From Tannerella forsythia (GTDB lineage: Bacteria; Bacteroidota; Bacteroidia; Bacteroidales; Tannerellaceae), in NCBI RefSeq assembly GCF_001006485.1, contig NZ_JUET01000129.1:51406-115405 (forward strand): a stretch of 64,000 bases of DNA, given 5' to 3'. Positions 17,565 through 26,318 of this stretch are shown piece after piece (positions within the stretch are counted from its first letter, which is position 1; the number at the start of each line of letters is the position of its first letter). The notes below the pieces were generated by a model. That model saw nothing but the letters and a program-made list of their open reading frames with translations, was not told where the DNA came from and made no database searches. The translations under genes were made by a program, and so were the position numbers.

Positions 17565-18597
17565 TTATTTCTTTAGAATTTCTCCGTCGTCGCTTTTCTT
17601 TCTATTGTTCGTACGTGCTGCGATACGTTTGAGGTCTTGGTCGAGCTGCTTGATACTCTCGAAGCGTTCTATTTGCCGTTGCTGCTCTTTGTAAGCGATG
17701 TACTCCTCTGTGGCTTTCGCTACAGCCATCTCGTGAGAAATTTTTCCGGCATGTTCGAGGATACTCTTCTCGTTCATAGTAAGCACAAGGCGGAGTTTCT
17801 GCACCCAATCACGCATATACATCGGTTTCTCGGCTAATGCCTGAGCCTCGGCATAGGCAAGGAATTGCTCTACGATTAGTTTTAGTTGACCAATCTCTTT
17901 CTCATTCAGATAGTTCTTACCTATCAGAGCATCGCCCTTGGTAACCTTTCCATCCTTCTCCGTAGACGTAAGTCCCATCATGGGCAGCGAAGCATTAGCA
18001 CGAATACATAAGTTCGGCAGCAGTCTTGCCGCTGACAGCCCAAAGCAGCTTGTTTTGTATCTCCTTAAAGAAAGCCAAGGTAGTCGCAGCAGAAGGATCA
18101 TAGTCGATACTGGTAGCATAAATATCCTTTATCTGTTGATAGAAAACCTTTTCCGAAAGCCGTATCTCACGAATGCGTCCTAAGAGTTCCTTAAAATAGT
18201 TGTAGGAAGACCCCGTCTTGAATCGCTCATCGTTCAGTGCAAAACCTTTGATGATATATTCTTTCAATCGTTGTGTAGCCCAGATGCGAAACTGTGTGCC
18301 TTGCTGCGACTTGACACGATAACCTACCGAGATGATTACGTCAAGGTTGTAGAACTTTACAGGCTTATCGGAATTTGCAATGTGCAAAATTTGCACATTG
18401 CTATTCTCATCAAGCTCTTTTTCTTCGAATATGTTCTTTACATGCTTGGTAATTACACTACGCTCGCGACCAAAGAGCACGCACATCTGCGACTGTGTCA
18501 GCCAAACCGTTTCATTTTCAAATCGGACATCTATCTTTATCTTGCCATCTGCCGACCTGTAGATGAGCATATTATCGTCTCTGTTTGCTTCCATCAT
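17565..18597 (-). pseudogene. rhuM: RhuM-family protein, frameshifted
   Basis: Together two frames give one ~340-residue RhuM protein. The first (18597-17998) starts MMEANRDDNMLIYRS and contains VWLTQSQMCVLFGRERSVITKHVKNIF, FYNLDVIISVGYRVKS and GTQFRIWATQRLKEYI, the usual N-terminal DNA-binding-like part, and ends at TAAELMYSC. The second frame resumes at CIRANASLPMMGLTS and runs through KNYLNEKEIGQLKLIVEQFL and PMYMRDWVQKL to 17565. The break lies between about 17998 and 18012, is not in a homopolymer, and is consistent with a two-base loss or one-base gain. RhuM genes are common in pathogenicity and defence islands, frequently beside restriction genes; their action is poorly known. Here the protein is probably not made in full. 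Confidence 0.87.
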
Positions 18598-18654
18598 GAT
18601 TATATCTTTTATTCTTCATTTAGCCCGCCACCCGTGCAGTTTATTTATTGTATC

Positions 18655-18766
18655 TTTTGGACACGTTTTGTACATTTCCAAACGCCTTTATATCAGACAA
18701 TTATTCAATAAAAAGGTCTCAAAACACCCATTATAAGATGTTTTTTGGACACGTTTTGGACATTTC
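18655..18766. repeat. Pair of 24-bp direct repeats built from TTTTGGACA half-sites
   Basis: Bases 18655-18678 and 18743-18766 match at 23 of 24 positions, 88 bp apart in the same direction. Each copy itself contains two spaced half-sites of the form TTTTGGACA (one is TTTTGTACA in the first copy) followed by TTTC. They lie between the RhuM start and the truncated helicase gene, in the presumed RhuM control region. They could be an operator for the RhuM-type DNA-binding protein or recombinase sites left by a mobile element. Confidence 0.75.
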
Positions 18767-18802
18767 GTTCATCGTTGAATTTCTCCACGTTTCTTCATTT
18801 TC

Positions 18803-19216
18803 TCATATAAAAGCAGCCTCGTCTTTCATCTGGGCGGAAAGGCGACGAAGCGTAAACTCATCTTGCTTAGTTGGCATTCCTAGCTGAAGCTGGCGTCTGA
18901 AGCCACGAGCTATCTCTAACTTGCATTTATTTACATAATTAACATCAGGCAAGGGTTGCTCTGTATAAAGCTCTCTTATTAGCTCCTCCGCAGGACGATG
19001 CATGCCAATCAATAATCGACATTTTCGAAAAATACGATTGTTGTTTTCATCGACATAATCCCCCGGCAATGTATCTACTTGGTCGACTACAAGGTTCCAG
19101 CCTCGCAGATTGAAATAGCCGACGCAGAAATCCACACGCTTTACCCTATCATTGGTAATAATCCCTTGCAGCCCTTCGGCAAATTTAGTTTCTATATTAT
19201 CGTATATTCTTGCCAT
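18803..19216 (-). pseudogene. Truncated PLD-domain/helicase-type protein, N-terminal fragment
   Basis: A frame of ~137 codons starting MARIYDNIETKFAEGLQG and continuing VKRVDFCVGYFNLRGWNLV and CRLLIGMHRPAEELIREL up to RRLSAQMK, then DEAAFI and a stop. This opening is that of large Bacteroidetes/Proteobacteria proteins that join a phospholipase-D-like nuclease domain with an SNF2-type helicase and occur in defence regions; those proteins exceed 900 residues. Here the frame stops before the PLD HxK motifs and the helicase, so only the N-terminal fragment is left. The extended frame to 19279 adds a low-complexity start; the ATG at 19216 matches the family. What replaced the missing 3' part is the short intergenic repeat region and RhuM. 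Confidence 0.72.
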
Positions 19217-19384
19217 ACTTGATCTGTTTATCTCATTTTCATGTCTGCGTTTTGGCCGGTATGATCCGTTTGTGGGCATTCGCGTACGATTTTCCCCTCA
19301 AAAAATAAATAAGACATACTCGTTTAATGGTCATCTTCGCCTTTTTTTGCAAATGCCGGTTACGGATACATATAGTTCTATCCG

Positions 19385-19963
19385 CTATTTGAGTACGAAA
19401 GTGCGCAGAATTTCCCTTCCGGCCGATTGTGCGGGATTATCGTCCGCGATTACATAGCTGAAAGCGAGCATGTATGCTTTTCCATTTTTTACCCAGATAT
19501 ATAGTTCGTTTTTGGTCGTGAACTTCTCCGGAAAATTTTGGGTATAGACGACCATTTGGCAGTCGCGTCCGGCACGTTGGATGCGCTTGCTCTCAATGAT
19601 GTTTTCCCGAAGCATCTTCAGGGCGGCCTTGACATACTGGTCGAGGTCATATCCCGTGCCTTTCAGGTTCTCGGTAACGAGCGAGATATTTTCCCGGAAC
19701 TGATCGTCGGCATCTGTTTGCGGAGAATAGATGAAAAACTCCGACCCTTCCACATCGGTTTTCCGCATCCAGTCTTTCGGATAGCGGATGGTGTAATCTT
19801 TTTGGTCGATGACTTTCCAGTCGGTATACAAAGAACGTAATCCTTCGTCGGACAAGCTCGTCGAATCTTGCTCGGCCGCGTTGTCCTGCCTTGCTTTGCC
19901 CGTTTTCTGGTTGCAGGCTGTGATCATGCAGAGTGTACAGATCAATAAAAAGTACTTTTTCAT
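19385..19963 (-). CDS. Lipoprotein of unknown function
   Basis: A 192-residue protein with a lipoprotein signal (MKKYFLLICTLCMITAC; lipid-anchored Cys17). The mature domain begins after an Asp/Ser-rich linker and contains DYTIRYPKDWMRK, FFIYSPQTDADDQFRENISLVTEN and KNGKAYMLAFSYV, a pattern like the small PsbP/Mog1-type alpha-beta fold found in many bacterial lipoproteins. I do not recognise a specific family member, and function is unknown. It follows the TPR lipoprotein gene on the same strand, but a strong hairpin at 19979-20019 separates them, so read-through is probably limited. Confidence 0.82.
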   Translation of the reverse strand: MKKYFLLICTLCMITACNQKTGKARQDNAAEQDSTSLSDEGLRSLYTDWKVIDQKDYTIRYPKDWMRKTDVEGSEFFIYSPQTDADDQFRENISLVTENLKGTGYDLDQYVKAALKMLRENIIESKRIQRAGRDCQMVVYTQNFPEKFTTKNELYIWVKNGKAYMLAFSYVIADDNPAQSAGREILRTFVLK

Positions 19964-19978
19964 ACGGTTTGGAATAAT

Positions 19979-20019
19979 AAAGGGCGGTAAAATCCTTTTT
20001 CAAGATTTCGCCGCCCTTT
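19979..20019 (-). terminator. Hairpin terminator after the TPR lipoprotein gene
   Basis: AAAGGGCGG (19979-19987) pairs with CCGCCCTTT (20011-20019), and the inner sequence pairs further (AAATC with GATTT). It lies just past the stop at 20039 on the minus strand. The U-run is weak. Confidence 0.65.
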
Positions 20020-20038
20020 GGGTATAAAAACAAAACGA

Positions 20039-21730
20039 TTATCGAATCACGTCTATAAAAGTCGAGTTCGTTGCGTATTTCGCAAATTCGAGATCGTTGG
20101 CTGCCTCTTTGGCCAGCGACTGTTTTTTACCGATCGCGGCTTTCAGATTGTTGATCACGCCATCCGTATCGTTGGTACGCGCGGCTACGACGGCTTTCAG
20201 ATAATCCGTTACGGCATCCGGGCGCGTCACCGCATTGAGTGTTTGCGAAGCCTTGCTATAATCCTTCGTCATAAGTTGAGCCAAAGCGGCATTGTTCGTC
20301 TTCGCCGCGCCGAACGAGCTGACCGCCTTCGCATAGTCGCCCTGTTCAAGGTAAAGGATGCCCAGCGCTTCGCCCAGCCCGGCTACGTCCGAAGCGCCGC
20401 CAATCAGTTGCTGAGCTTTTTCCTTCTCTCCTCTCGTGAGGGCGATGAGACCGAGGTTGATGTTCGCCTCACTGTTCGGCTTCACACTGTTCGATTTATT
20501 AAACATCTCTTCTGCTTTCTTCAGATCGCCCGCATAGAAACGCTGCATCCCGATATTGTTCCATGTACGGTAGTCGTCCGGAAATTGCTGGCTGGCTTTC
20601 GTATAGATGGCTTCCTTATCCGTGTCGTTATCCGTCAGGGTAGCGGCATACAGCAGCTCTTCCACATTCAGCGCTTTGGGGTCTGCCTGAGCCAGACGGC
20701 TGATTTCTTCGTCCGACTTACCGATGATTTCGATATTGGCCGTCAGACGTGAGCGGCGCAGCTGTGGCAGAATCTCGTCGGCCAGCGATTTGAATACGGA
20801 CGAGATGTTCTTGATCTCGCGTTCACGTTCTTCCGGATCTTTGTACATCGACAATACGCGGAGGACCAAATCCTTGTCCTGCAAGTTCGATTTTGATACC
20901 AGCTCCTTGAAGCCTTCCCAGTCCTGAGCCGTGTAATTGGCATCAACAGGGATGTCAATCTTCTGTTTTTTCAATTCACCTTTCACGTAGCGGGTCGTAT
21001 TGGCTTCACGTTTCTCAGCCAGTGTTTCGTTCAGTTTCAAGCCGCCATCGGGCGATGCATAAGCAGAAACTTCAACCGATACATTCTGGTTGGGAGCGTC
21101 ATTGGCACTTTTGATCCGGTCTTTCCAGTCACTCAGCTCGTTCTTTTTCAGTTCATTCGAACGAAGTTCGGCTTGTTGAATCAGGAACAGGATATTTGCG
21201 TTGTGAGCTTCTTTGATGATGCGTTGAAACTTGTCTGCTCCGACTGCCGGATTAGCAGTTGCCGCATTGGCAAGCGCCGATGTGGCTATAATCCCGTCGG
21301 CAATCTTGATGTCCGGCAGACGTACGACCTTATTTTTAATCTTAGCATCGAACGTCAGATACAGCGCCGACTTTTTCATCTCCGGTTTGTATTTGAACGA
21401 CGACTTCATCGTCACATTCCCTCCCGTACCGTACCGTATCATCGGGTTATTAGCTCTTACCTTTTCTCCTTGATAAGTATAAGCCGTCCCCCAAGTCTCG
21501 CCGGTGGCATAACGCAGTACCGGCGTAATCGTCACCACGGCGTTTTTGTTAAACCACTTCGCCGGATAAGCAATGTTGATGGTGACAGGCACCTGGCCAC
21601 CCACTACTTCGAGCGGCTGAGGGTCAGCTTTGATATAATCGGTGGATAACGGCTTTAACTTCCCCGAACAGGAAGTCAATGCAAAAATTACGGCCATTGC
21701 AAGGAATGGCGAAAAAATCTTTTTGTTCAT
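20039..21730 (-). CDS. Lipoprotein with OmpA-like segment and TPR repeats
   Basis: A 563-residue cell-envelope lipoprotein. The ATG at 21730 gives MNKKIFSPFLAMAVIFALTSC, a clean lipoprotein signal with the lipid-anchored Cys at residue 21; the longer frame to 21823 is mostly leader. An N-terminal beta-rich domain (residues 30-200) is followed by an OmpA-like segment near 230-330 with VEVSAYASPDGGLKLNETLAEKRE, as in peptidoglycan-binding domains. The C-terminal 200 residues contain TPR-like helices (DYRTWNNIGMQRFYAGDLKKAEEMFNKS; ALGILYLEQGDYAKAVSSF). Similar proteins are widespread in Bacteroidales and may anchor or scaffold outer-membrane complexes; the precise role is not known to me. A TAGCTTTG box at 21821-21828 fits its promoter. 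Confidence 0.85.
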   Translation of the reverse strand: MNKKIFSPFLAMAVIFALTSCSGKLKPLSTDYIKADPQPLEVVGGQVPVTINIAYPAKWFNKNAVVTITPVLRYATGETWGTAYTYQGEKVRANNPMIRYGTGGNVTMKSSFKYKPEMKKSALYLTFDAKIKNKVVRLPDIKIADGIIATSALANAATANPAVGADKFQRIIKEAHNANILFLIQQAELRSNELKKNELSDWKDRIKSANDAPNQNVSVEVSAYASPDGGLKLNETLAEKREANTTRYVKGELKKQKIDIPVDANYTAQDWEGFKELVSKSNLQDKDLVLRVLSMYKDPEEREREIKNISSVFKSLADEILPQLRRSRLTANIEIIGKSDEEISRLAQADPKALNVEELLYAATLTDNDTDKEAIYTKASQQFPDDYRTWNNIGMQRFYAGDLKKAEEMFNKSNSVKPNSEANINLGLIALTRGEKEKAQQLIGGASDVAGLGEALGILYLEQGDYAKAVSSFGAAKTNNAALAQLMTKDYSKASQTLNAVTRPDAVTDYLKAVVAARTNDTDGVINNLKAAIGKKQSLAKEAANDLEFAKYATNSTFIDVIR

Positions 21731-21820
21731 GATGCGTGTTGTTAAGTTTGTATATTTGTTTATATGTCTTCCTATAGATTTCGTCACATCTTTTTTCCCA
21801 TGCGTCCTGAATACGGACTG

Positions 21821-21828
21821 CAAAGCTA
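21821..21828 (-). promoter_or_regulatory. Probable -7 promoter box for the TPR lipoprotein gene
   Basis: TAGCTTTG on the minus strand, an exact TAnnTTTG match about 90 bases before the chosen start. Confidence 0.5.
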
Positions 21829-21947
21829 AAATAAATTCTCGGGATTCACATTCTTTAGAGGCTTAAAAGTGCGGATTTAACATGAATTAAACAAGTCGTT
21901 CCTTCAACATCTGCTTCGTTTTCGATCTCGTTACGAAGAATTGTGTA

Positions 21948-21955
21948 ATTTTGCG
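21948..21955 (+). promoter_or_regulatory. Probable -7 promoter box for aroA
   Basis: TAATTTTG ends 7 bases before the aroA ATG at 21963. If it is used, the mRNA has almost no leader. Confidence 0.5.
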
Positions 21956-21962
21956 GTCGATT

Positions 21963-23195
21963 ATGGATTTAACAGTCAAAGCCTCCAATAATATCTGTGC
22001 AACGATTTTCCTGCCGGCCTCCAAAAGCATCAGTAATCGTGTGGCGATACTCAATGCTTTATCTCCCGTTCCGCAGCCGCTGTACAATCTTTCCGACAGT
22101 GATGATACGGCTGTGATGCTCGATGCGCTATGTACCGACCGCGAAACCGTAGACCTTCGGGCTGCCGGCACTGCCATGCGCTTTCTCACGGCCTACTTCG
22201 CTTCCCGACCCGGTCAGCGAACGCTCACCGGAACGGATCGGATGCGTAACCGGCCTGTCCGCGCACTGGTCGACGCCTTGCGTACGCTCGGTGCGGAGAT
22301 CGATTATATGGAAAAAGAAGGCTTCCCACCGCTGAAGGTTACCGGAAGACGCCTGCCTGGCGGGGAAGTAACCCTTGACGCAGGCGTCAGTTCGCAATAT
22401 ATCTCCGCGTTGCTGATGATCGCTCCCTCCATGACGCGCGGAATATGTCTGCACCTGACGGGTACGCTTGTTTCCGAACCGTATCTTCGATTGACTGTCG
22501 CACTCATGCGACAATTCGGGATCATCGTCGAAGAAGAAAGACAGACGTTTACCGTCCGTCCACAGACTGTTCGTCCCATACCGTTTACGGTCGAAGCCGA
22601 CTGGAGCGCTGCCTCTTACTGGTACGAAGTAGCGGCCCTCTCGCAGACGCCGGTCGAAATCGAACTGCCCGGATTGCTTCCCGACAGTTTGCAGGGCGAT
22701 GCAACCATCGCATCACTCTTCCGATCGTTCGGTATACACACCGACTTTACGTCCGAAGGGCGTGTCAGGCTTACGCGACGCGGTATGGCCCTACCGAACC
22801 GTTTCGACTATGACTGTGTACGCATCCCCGATATGGCTCAAACGCTTGCGGTGACTTGTGCCATGCTGCATGTCCCGTTCCGGTTAAGCGGATTGCAAAG
22901 TCTGAGGATCAAAGAAACCGACCGGTTGAAGGCATTACAGACGGAACTGTGCAAACTCGGCGTCGTGCTCACAGAGCATGACGGCAAGGTTCTTGAATGG
23001 GATGGCAACCGATGCGACGCCGAACCGGAACCGGTCATCGCCACTTATGACGATCACCGGATGGCCATGGCTTTTGCTCCCGTCGCACTGCGCCGAAAAG
23101 GCGGGATCAGCATCGCAAACCCCGAAGTCGTGTCGAAAAGCTATCCCCGCTTTTGGGACGATCTTCAAACCGCCGGATTCCAAACAAACCCTTAA
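21963..23195 (+). CDS. aroA: 3-phosphoshikimate 1-carboxyvinyltransferase (EPSP synthase)
   Basis: Sixth step of the shikimate pathway, joining PEP to shikimate 3-phosphate; about 410 residues, normal for the Bacteroidetes branch. LPASKSISNRVAILNAL (S3P/PEP-binding Lys and Ser) is near residues 18-34, DLRAAGTAMRFLTAY near 62-76, the Arg-rich TGTDRMRNRPV near 90-100, SSQYISALLM near 140-149, DWSAASYW near 215, and IKETDRLKAL and DDHRMAMAFAPVAL in the last quarter. The frame begins with a TTG at 21951, but the ATG at 21963 is better and would make the transcript nearly leaderless from the TAATTTTG box. The small membrane protein gene follows 22 bases later. Confidence 0.95.
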   Translation: MDLTVKASNNICATIFLPASKSISNRVAILNALSPVPQPLYNLSDSDDTAVMLDALCTDRETVDLRAAGTAMRFLTAYFASRPGQRTLTGTDRMRNRPVRALVDALRTLGAEIDYMEKEGFPPLKVTGRRLPGGEVTLDAGVSSQYISALLMIAPSMTRGICLHLTGTLVSEPYLRLTVALMRQFGIIVEEERQTFTVRPQTVRPIPFTVEADWSAASYWYEVAALSQTPVEIELPGLLPDSLQGDATIASLFRSFGIHTDFTSEGRVRLTRRGMALPNRFDYDCVRIPDMAQTLAVTCAMLHVPFRLSGLQSLRIKETDRLKALQTELCKLGVVLTEHDGKVLEWDGNRCDAEPEPVIATYDDHRMAMAFAPVALRRKGGISIANPEVVSKSYPRFWDDLQTAGFQTNP

Positions 23196-23217
23196 CCGAA
23201 CAAACAAAAGAAGTAAA

Positions 23218-23658
23218 ATGATGATTATAGGGTATATTCTGCTAAGCATCGTCGTGCTGGGATTGATTGCCGCAGGACTGGGACAATGGGAACGGTATGT
23301 GCGCCGCCGCAGATATGAGCGCGGCGAAATTGAGCATGTTGACGACGATGAGCCGTCGGCTGATATCGCAGTTTCCTCAGAATGCTGCGGGCAGCATGAG
23401 TTATGTGAACGGGAGAGCCTTCTGGCGGTCGTCAGCCGGGCTGTCGAATATTATAACGATGAAGAGCTGGACGGCTATCGCGGTACACCGTCGGACGCCT
23501 ATTCCGATAATGCTGTGGAAGAATTTCGAGAAGTCCTCTACACACTGCGTGAAGATGAAGTCTCCGGCTGGGTACGCAGTCTCCAATTGCGAGGCATCTT
23601 TCTCCCTGACGCAATCAAAGATGAAACTTTCCTGATCGTAGGCGAACGAAGAAAATAA
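23218..23658 (+). CDS. Conserved Bacteroidales protein with N-terminal membrane helix
   Basis: A 146-residue protein. One membrane helix (IIGYILLSIVVLGLIAAGLG, residues 3-22) is followed by a basic stretch (YVRRRRYERGE) and a cytoplasmic acidic domain. The domain has a Cys/His cluster, ECCGQHELCERESLL near 57-71, that could bind metal, and a conserved-looking VEEFREVLYTLREDEVSGWVRSLQLRGI toward the end. It lies 22 bases downstream of aroA, probably in the same transcript. Homologues exist widely in Bacteroidales but I know no defined function, and enzymatic names given to such proteins are not supported by any catalytic motif I can see. Confidence 0.8.
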   Translation: MMIIGYILLSIVVLGLIAAGLGQWERYVRRRRYERGEIEHVDDDEPSADIAVSSECCGQHELCERESLLAVVSRAVEYYNDEELDGYRGTPSDAYSDNAVEEFREVLYTLREDEVSGWVRSLQLRGIFLPDAIKDETFLIVGERRK

Positions 23659-23780
23659 CGCAAGGCCAGCCTCCAGTTCTCCGACAGACAAATACGGCAA
23701 AATCAACCTGTGCCTTCAAAAACAAATTAGAAATAGAGAAAAATTTCTTTAATTGAATCGTCTATTCCGAAAAATCATCG

Positions 23781-23788
23781 TACTTTTG
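23781..23788 (+). promoter_or_regulatory. Probable -7 promoter box for pckA
   Basis: TACTTTTG, with a TTG 25 bases upstream (23753-23755), slightly wider than the usual spacing. The leader would be ~90 bases. Confidence 0.5.
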
Positions 23789-23884
23789 TAACCTGAATAA
23801 GGAAAAGGTTATCATTCCTGACAAAAACAAAGCAAAGAAACAAAGAGCATTACATATTTTAATCAATTAATTCTTAAACGCAAA

Positions 23885-25477
23885 ATGGCAAATTTAGATT
23901 TAAGCAAGTACGGCATCAAGGGCAATTTTGAAATTGTACACAATCCGTCGTACGAAGTATTGTTTCAAGATGAGATGAATCCGGCCAACGAAGGATTCGA
24001 GAAGGCAAAACTTACCAAAAGCGGCGCTACCGCGGTTTATACCGGTAAATTTACCGGTCGCTCGCCCAAAGACAAATATTTTGTAAAAGACGACGTAACC
24101 AAAGATACCCTCTGGTGGGACGGCACCATCAACCGCCCCTGCACGAAGGAAGCATTCAATTACTGCAGAAGCCGCGTAGTAGCCCAGCTCTCGAAAGCGA
24201 AAAAACTCTACGTGGTGGATACCTTCTGCGGAACGAACGAAGATACCCGCATGAAAGTGCGTTTTGTGATGGAAGTAGCCTGGCAGGCTCACTTCGTAAC
24301 CAACATGTTCATCCGTCCTTCGCACTACGAACTGGCGCACTACGGTGAGCCCGATTTCGTTTGTCTGAACGGTTCCAAAACAACCAACGATAAATGGCAG
24401 GAGCACGGACTGAACTCCGAAAACTTCACCCTCTTCGACCTGACAGAAAAGATGCAGGTGATCGGTGGTACCTGGTACGGCGGCGAAATGAAGAAGGGAA
24501 TCTTCTCGCTGATGAACTACTACCTGCCGTTGCGTGGCATTGCCTCGATGCACTGCTCGGCCAACGTGGGCAAAGACGGCGACGTGGCCATATTCTTCGG
24601 CCTCTCCGGAACGGGTAAAACGACGCTCTCGGCCGATCCTAAACGCTACCTTATCGGCGATGATGAGCACGGCTGGGACGACCACGGCGTGTTCAACTAC
24701 GAAGGTGGCTGCTACGCCAAGGTGATCAACCTGAGCGAAGAGAACGAGCCGGACATCTGGCGCGCCATCCGTCGCGACGCCCTGCTGGAAAACGTCACCG
24801 TAGACGACCAGGGCAACATCGACTTTGCCGACGGTTCGACGACCGAAAATACCCGTGTCTCCTATCCGATCTACCACATCAACAAGATCGTGTTGCCTTC
24901 GCGTGCCGGACATGCCGACAAGATTATCTACCTCTCGGCCGACGCTTTCGGCGTATTACCTCCGGTATCGATCCTCGACGACAATCAGGCGCAGTATCAC
25001 TTCCTCTGCGGATTCACCTCGAAGCTGGCCGGAACCGAGCGCGGCATCACCGAACCGCAACCTTCCTTCTCGCCCGCATTCGGCGAAGCCTTCCTCACGC
25101 TTCATCCCACGATGTACGCCAAACGTCTGGTGGAAAAGATGAACAAGCACAACGCCAAAGCCTACTTGGTGAACACGGGATGGAACGGTACCGGAAAACG
25201 GATCTCGCTGAAGGATACCCGCGCCATCATCGATGCCATCATCGACGGCTCGATTGAGAAAGCGGAAACAAAACACATTCCGATTATGAACCTCACCATT
25301 CCGGCTAAACTGGAAAAGGTATCCGATATCCTCGACCCGCGCAAGACGTATGCCGATGCTGCCGAGTGGGAAACCAAAGCCAAAAAACTGGCTGCAATGT
25401 ACATCAAGAACTTCGAGCAGTACTGCGACAACGATGCCGCCAAGGCATTGATCCCTTCGGGACCGCAGTTAGACTAA
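23885..25477 (+). CDS. pckA: Phosphoenolpyruvate carboxykinase (ATP)
   Basis: ATP-type PEPCK of 530 residues, reversibly converting oxaloacetate to PEP. In succinate- and propionate-forming Bacteroidales it mainly runs toward oxaloacetate, fixing CO2. Seen in order: [16 protein letters not shown] near 50-65, the [14 protein letters not shown] kinase P-loop near 238-251, the metal-binding GDDEHGWDD, and [11 protein letters not shown] near 377 (Arg-containing substrate loop). Codon use is visibly stronger (many GGC, CTC, AAG) than in neighbours, as expected for a highly expressed gene. It has its own promoter (23781) and terminator (25503), so it is monocistronic. Confidence 0.97.
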   Translation: MANLDLSKYGIKGNFEIVHNPSYEVLFQDEMNPANEGFEKAKLTKSGATAVYTGKFTGRSPKDKYFVKDDVTKDTLWWDGTINRPCTKEAFNYCRSRVVAQLSKAKKLYVVDTFCGTNEDTRMKVRFVMEVAWQAHFVTNMFIRPSHYELAHYGEPDFVCLNGSKTTNDKWQEHGLNSENFTLFDLTEKMQVIGGTWYGGEMKKGIFSLMNYYLPLRGIASMHCSANVGKDGDVAIFFGLSGTGKTTLSADPKRYLIGDDEHGWDDHGVFNYEGGCYAKVINLSEENEPDIWRAIRRDALLENVTVDDQGNIDFADGSTTENTRVSYPIYHINKIVLPSRAGHADKIIYLSADAFGVLPPVSILDDNQAQYHFLCGFTSKLAGTERGITEPQPSFSPAFGEAFLTLHPTMYAKRLVEKMNKHNAKAYLVNTGWNGTGKRISLKDTRAIIDAIIDGSIEKAETKHIPIMNLTIPAKLEKVSDILDPRKTYADAAEWETKAKKLAAMYIKNFEQYCDNDAAKALIPSGPQLD

Positions 25478-25502
25478 TCCGTCCGTCTGCCTGAAGCAGT
25501 GT

Positions 25503-25540
25503 AAAAAAAGGGCGTTCTTGCAAAAGAGCGTCCTTTTTTC
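25503..25540 (+). terminator. Rho-independent terminator after pckA
   Basis: An A-rich arm and GGCGTTCTT pair with AAGAGCGTCC followed by TTTTTT. Confidence 0.8.
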
Positions 25541-25601
25541 AGTTCATCCAGCACAGGTATCAGCCCTTGTAAAACTTACGGTTTATCTGACCGCTGATCA
25601 A

Positions 25602-26318
25602 CTATTCACGTGAAACGGTTTTGAGCTGAAGGAAATATTGTCGTTGCAGTTCGGGGTAATGTTCTATGGCATATCGTAAAGCGGTACGCGGCATCCGGAG
25701 CGCATGTTGTTCGAGGAAGCCTGTCAAAGACTCCCGGTCACGTTTGCCGACTTCGCGCAGCATCCATCCGACGGCTTTGTGTATCAAATCGTGCGGATGA
25801 GAAAAGAGTTTCTCGGCTAATGCGAACGTATCGGCAAATTCATTGTTTCGGATAAACGAGATTGTCGAAACGATTGCGATGCGCTGCTCCCACAGACACT
25901 CGCTTTTCGCCATTCGATACAGGATATCACGCTCTTTATCGAGCAGATACAGACCTACGATGGTAGGGCAAGTCAAGTCTACCAAGTCCCAATTATTCGC
26001 CCGGTCGGCATGCTTCAGGTAGAACTTGTAGATTTCCGAGCGTTCTTTTTCGGAAGCTTTTTTGAATCGTTCCGTCAGGATCAGCAGGGCGCAAAGACGC
26101 GCCTCGTGATAATCGCTTCGCAGTAATCTGTGCAGCTCCGACACGGGCGTTCCGAGATTAGCCTTGGCAATGCTGCGGATATGCGGCACAACGACCCCGA
26201 TAAATACGTCACCTTCACCGTATTGACCGGGGCCTGTCTTAAAGAACCGTTGCAGATGCGCCGCCTTGGCCGGTGTGCCGACAGACTGTAATTCCGCAAT
26301 GATGAAATCGGCGGTCAT
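25602..26318 (-). CDS. AlkD-like DNA alkylation repair protein
   Basis: A 238-residue all-helical HEAT-repeat protein of the AlkD family of DNA glycosylases that excise bulky or positively charged alkylated bases. Typical parts are FFKTGPGQYGEGDVFIGVVVPHIR near 27-50, SDYHEARLCALLILTERF near 70-87, NNWDLVDLTCPTIVG near 112-126, WEQRIAIVSTISFIRN near 145-160 and HDLIHKAVGWMLREVGKRD near 180-198. The WxLVD Asp and the later Trp/Arg residues are the usual DNA-binding and catalytic ones. Its ATG overlaps the stop of the dehydrogenase gene upstream (ATGA, 26315-26318). Confidence 0.9.
   Translation of the reverse strand: MTADFIIAELQSVGTPAKAAHLQRFFKTGPGQYGEGDVFIGVVVPHIRSIAKANLGTPVSELHRLLRSDYHEARLCALLILTERFKKASEKERSEIYKFYLKHADRANNWDLVDLTCPTIVGLYLLDKERDILYRMAKSECLWEQRIAIVSTISFIRNNEFADTFALAEKLFSHPHDLIHKAVGWMLREVGKRDRESLTGFLEQHALRMPRTALRYAIEHYPELQRQYFLQLKTVSRE

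Noticed and set aside
23900-24913. A 337-codon open frame on the minus strand over pckA
   Set aside because: It is antisense to a highly biased, well-conserved gene; strong codon bias of pckA leaves the opposite frame open. Its product resembles no family.
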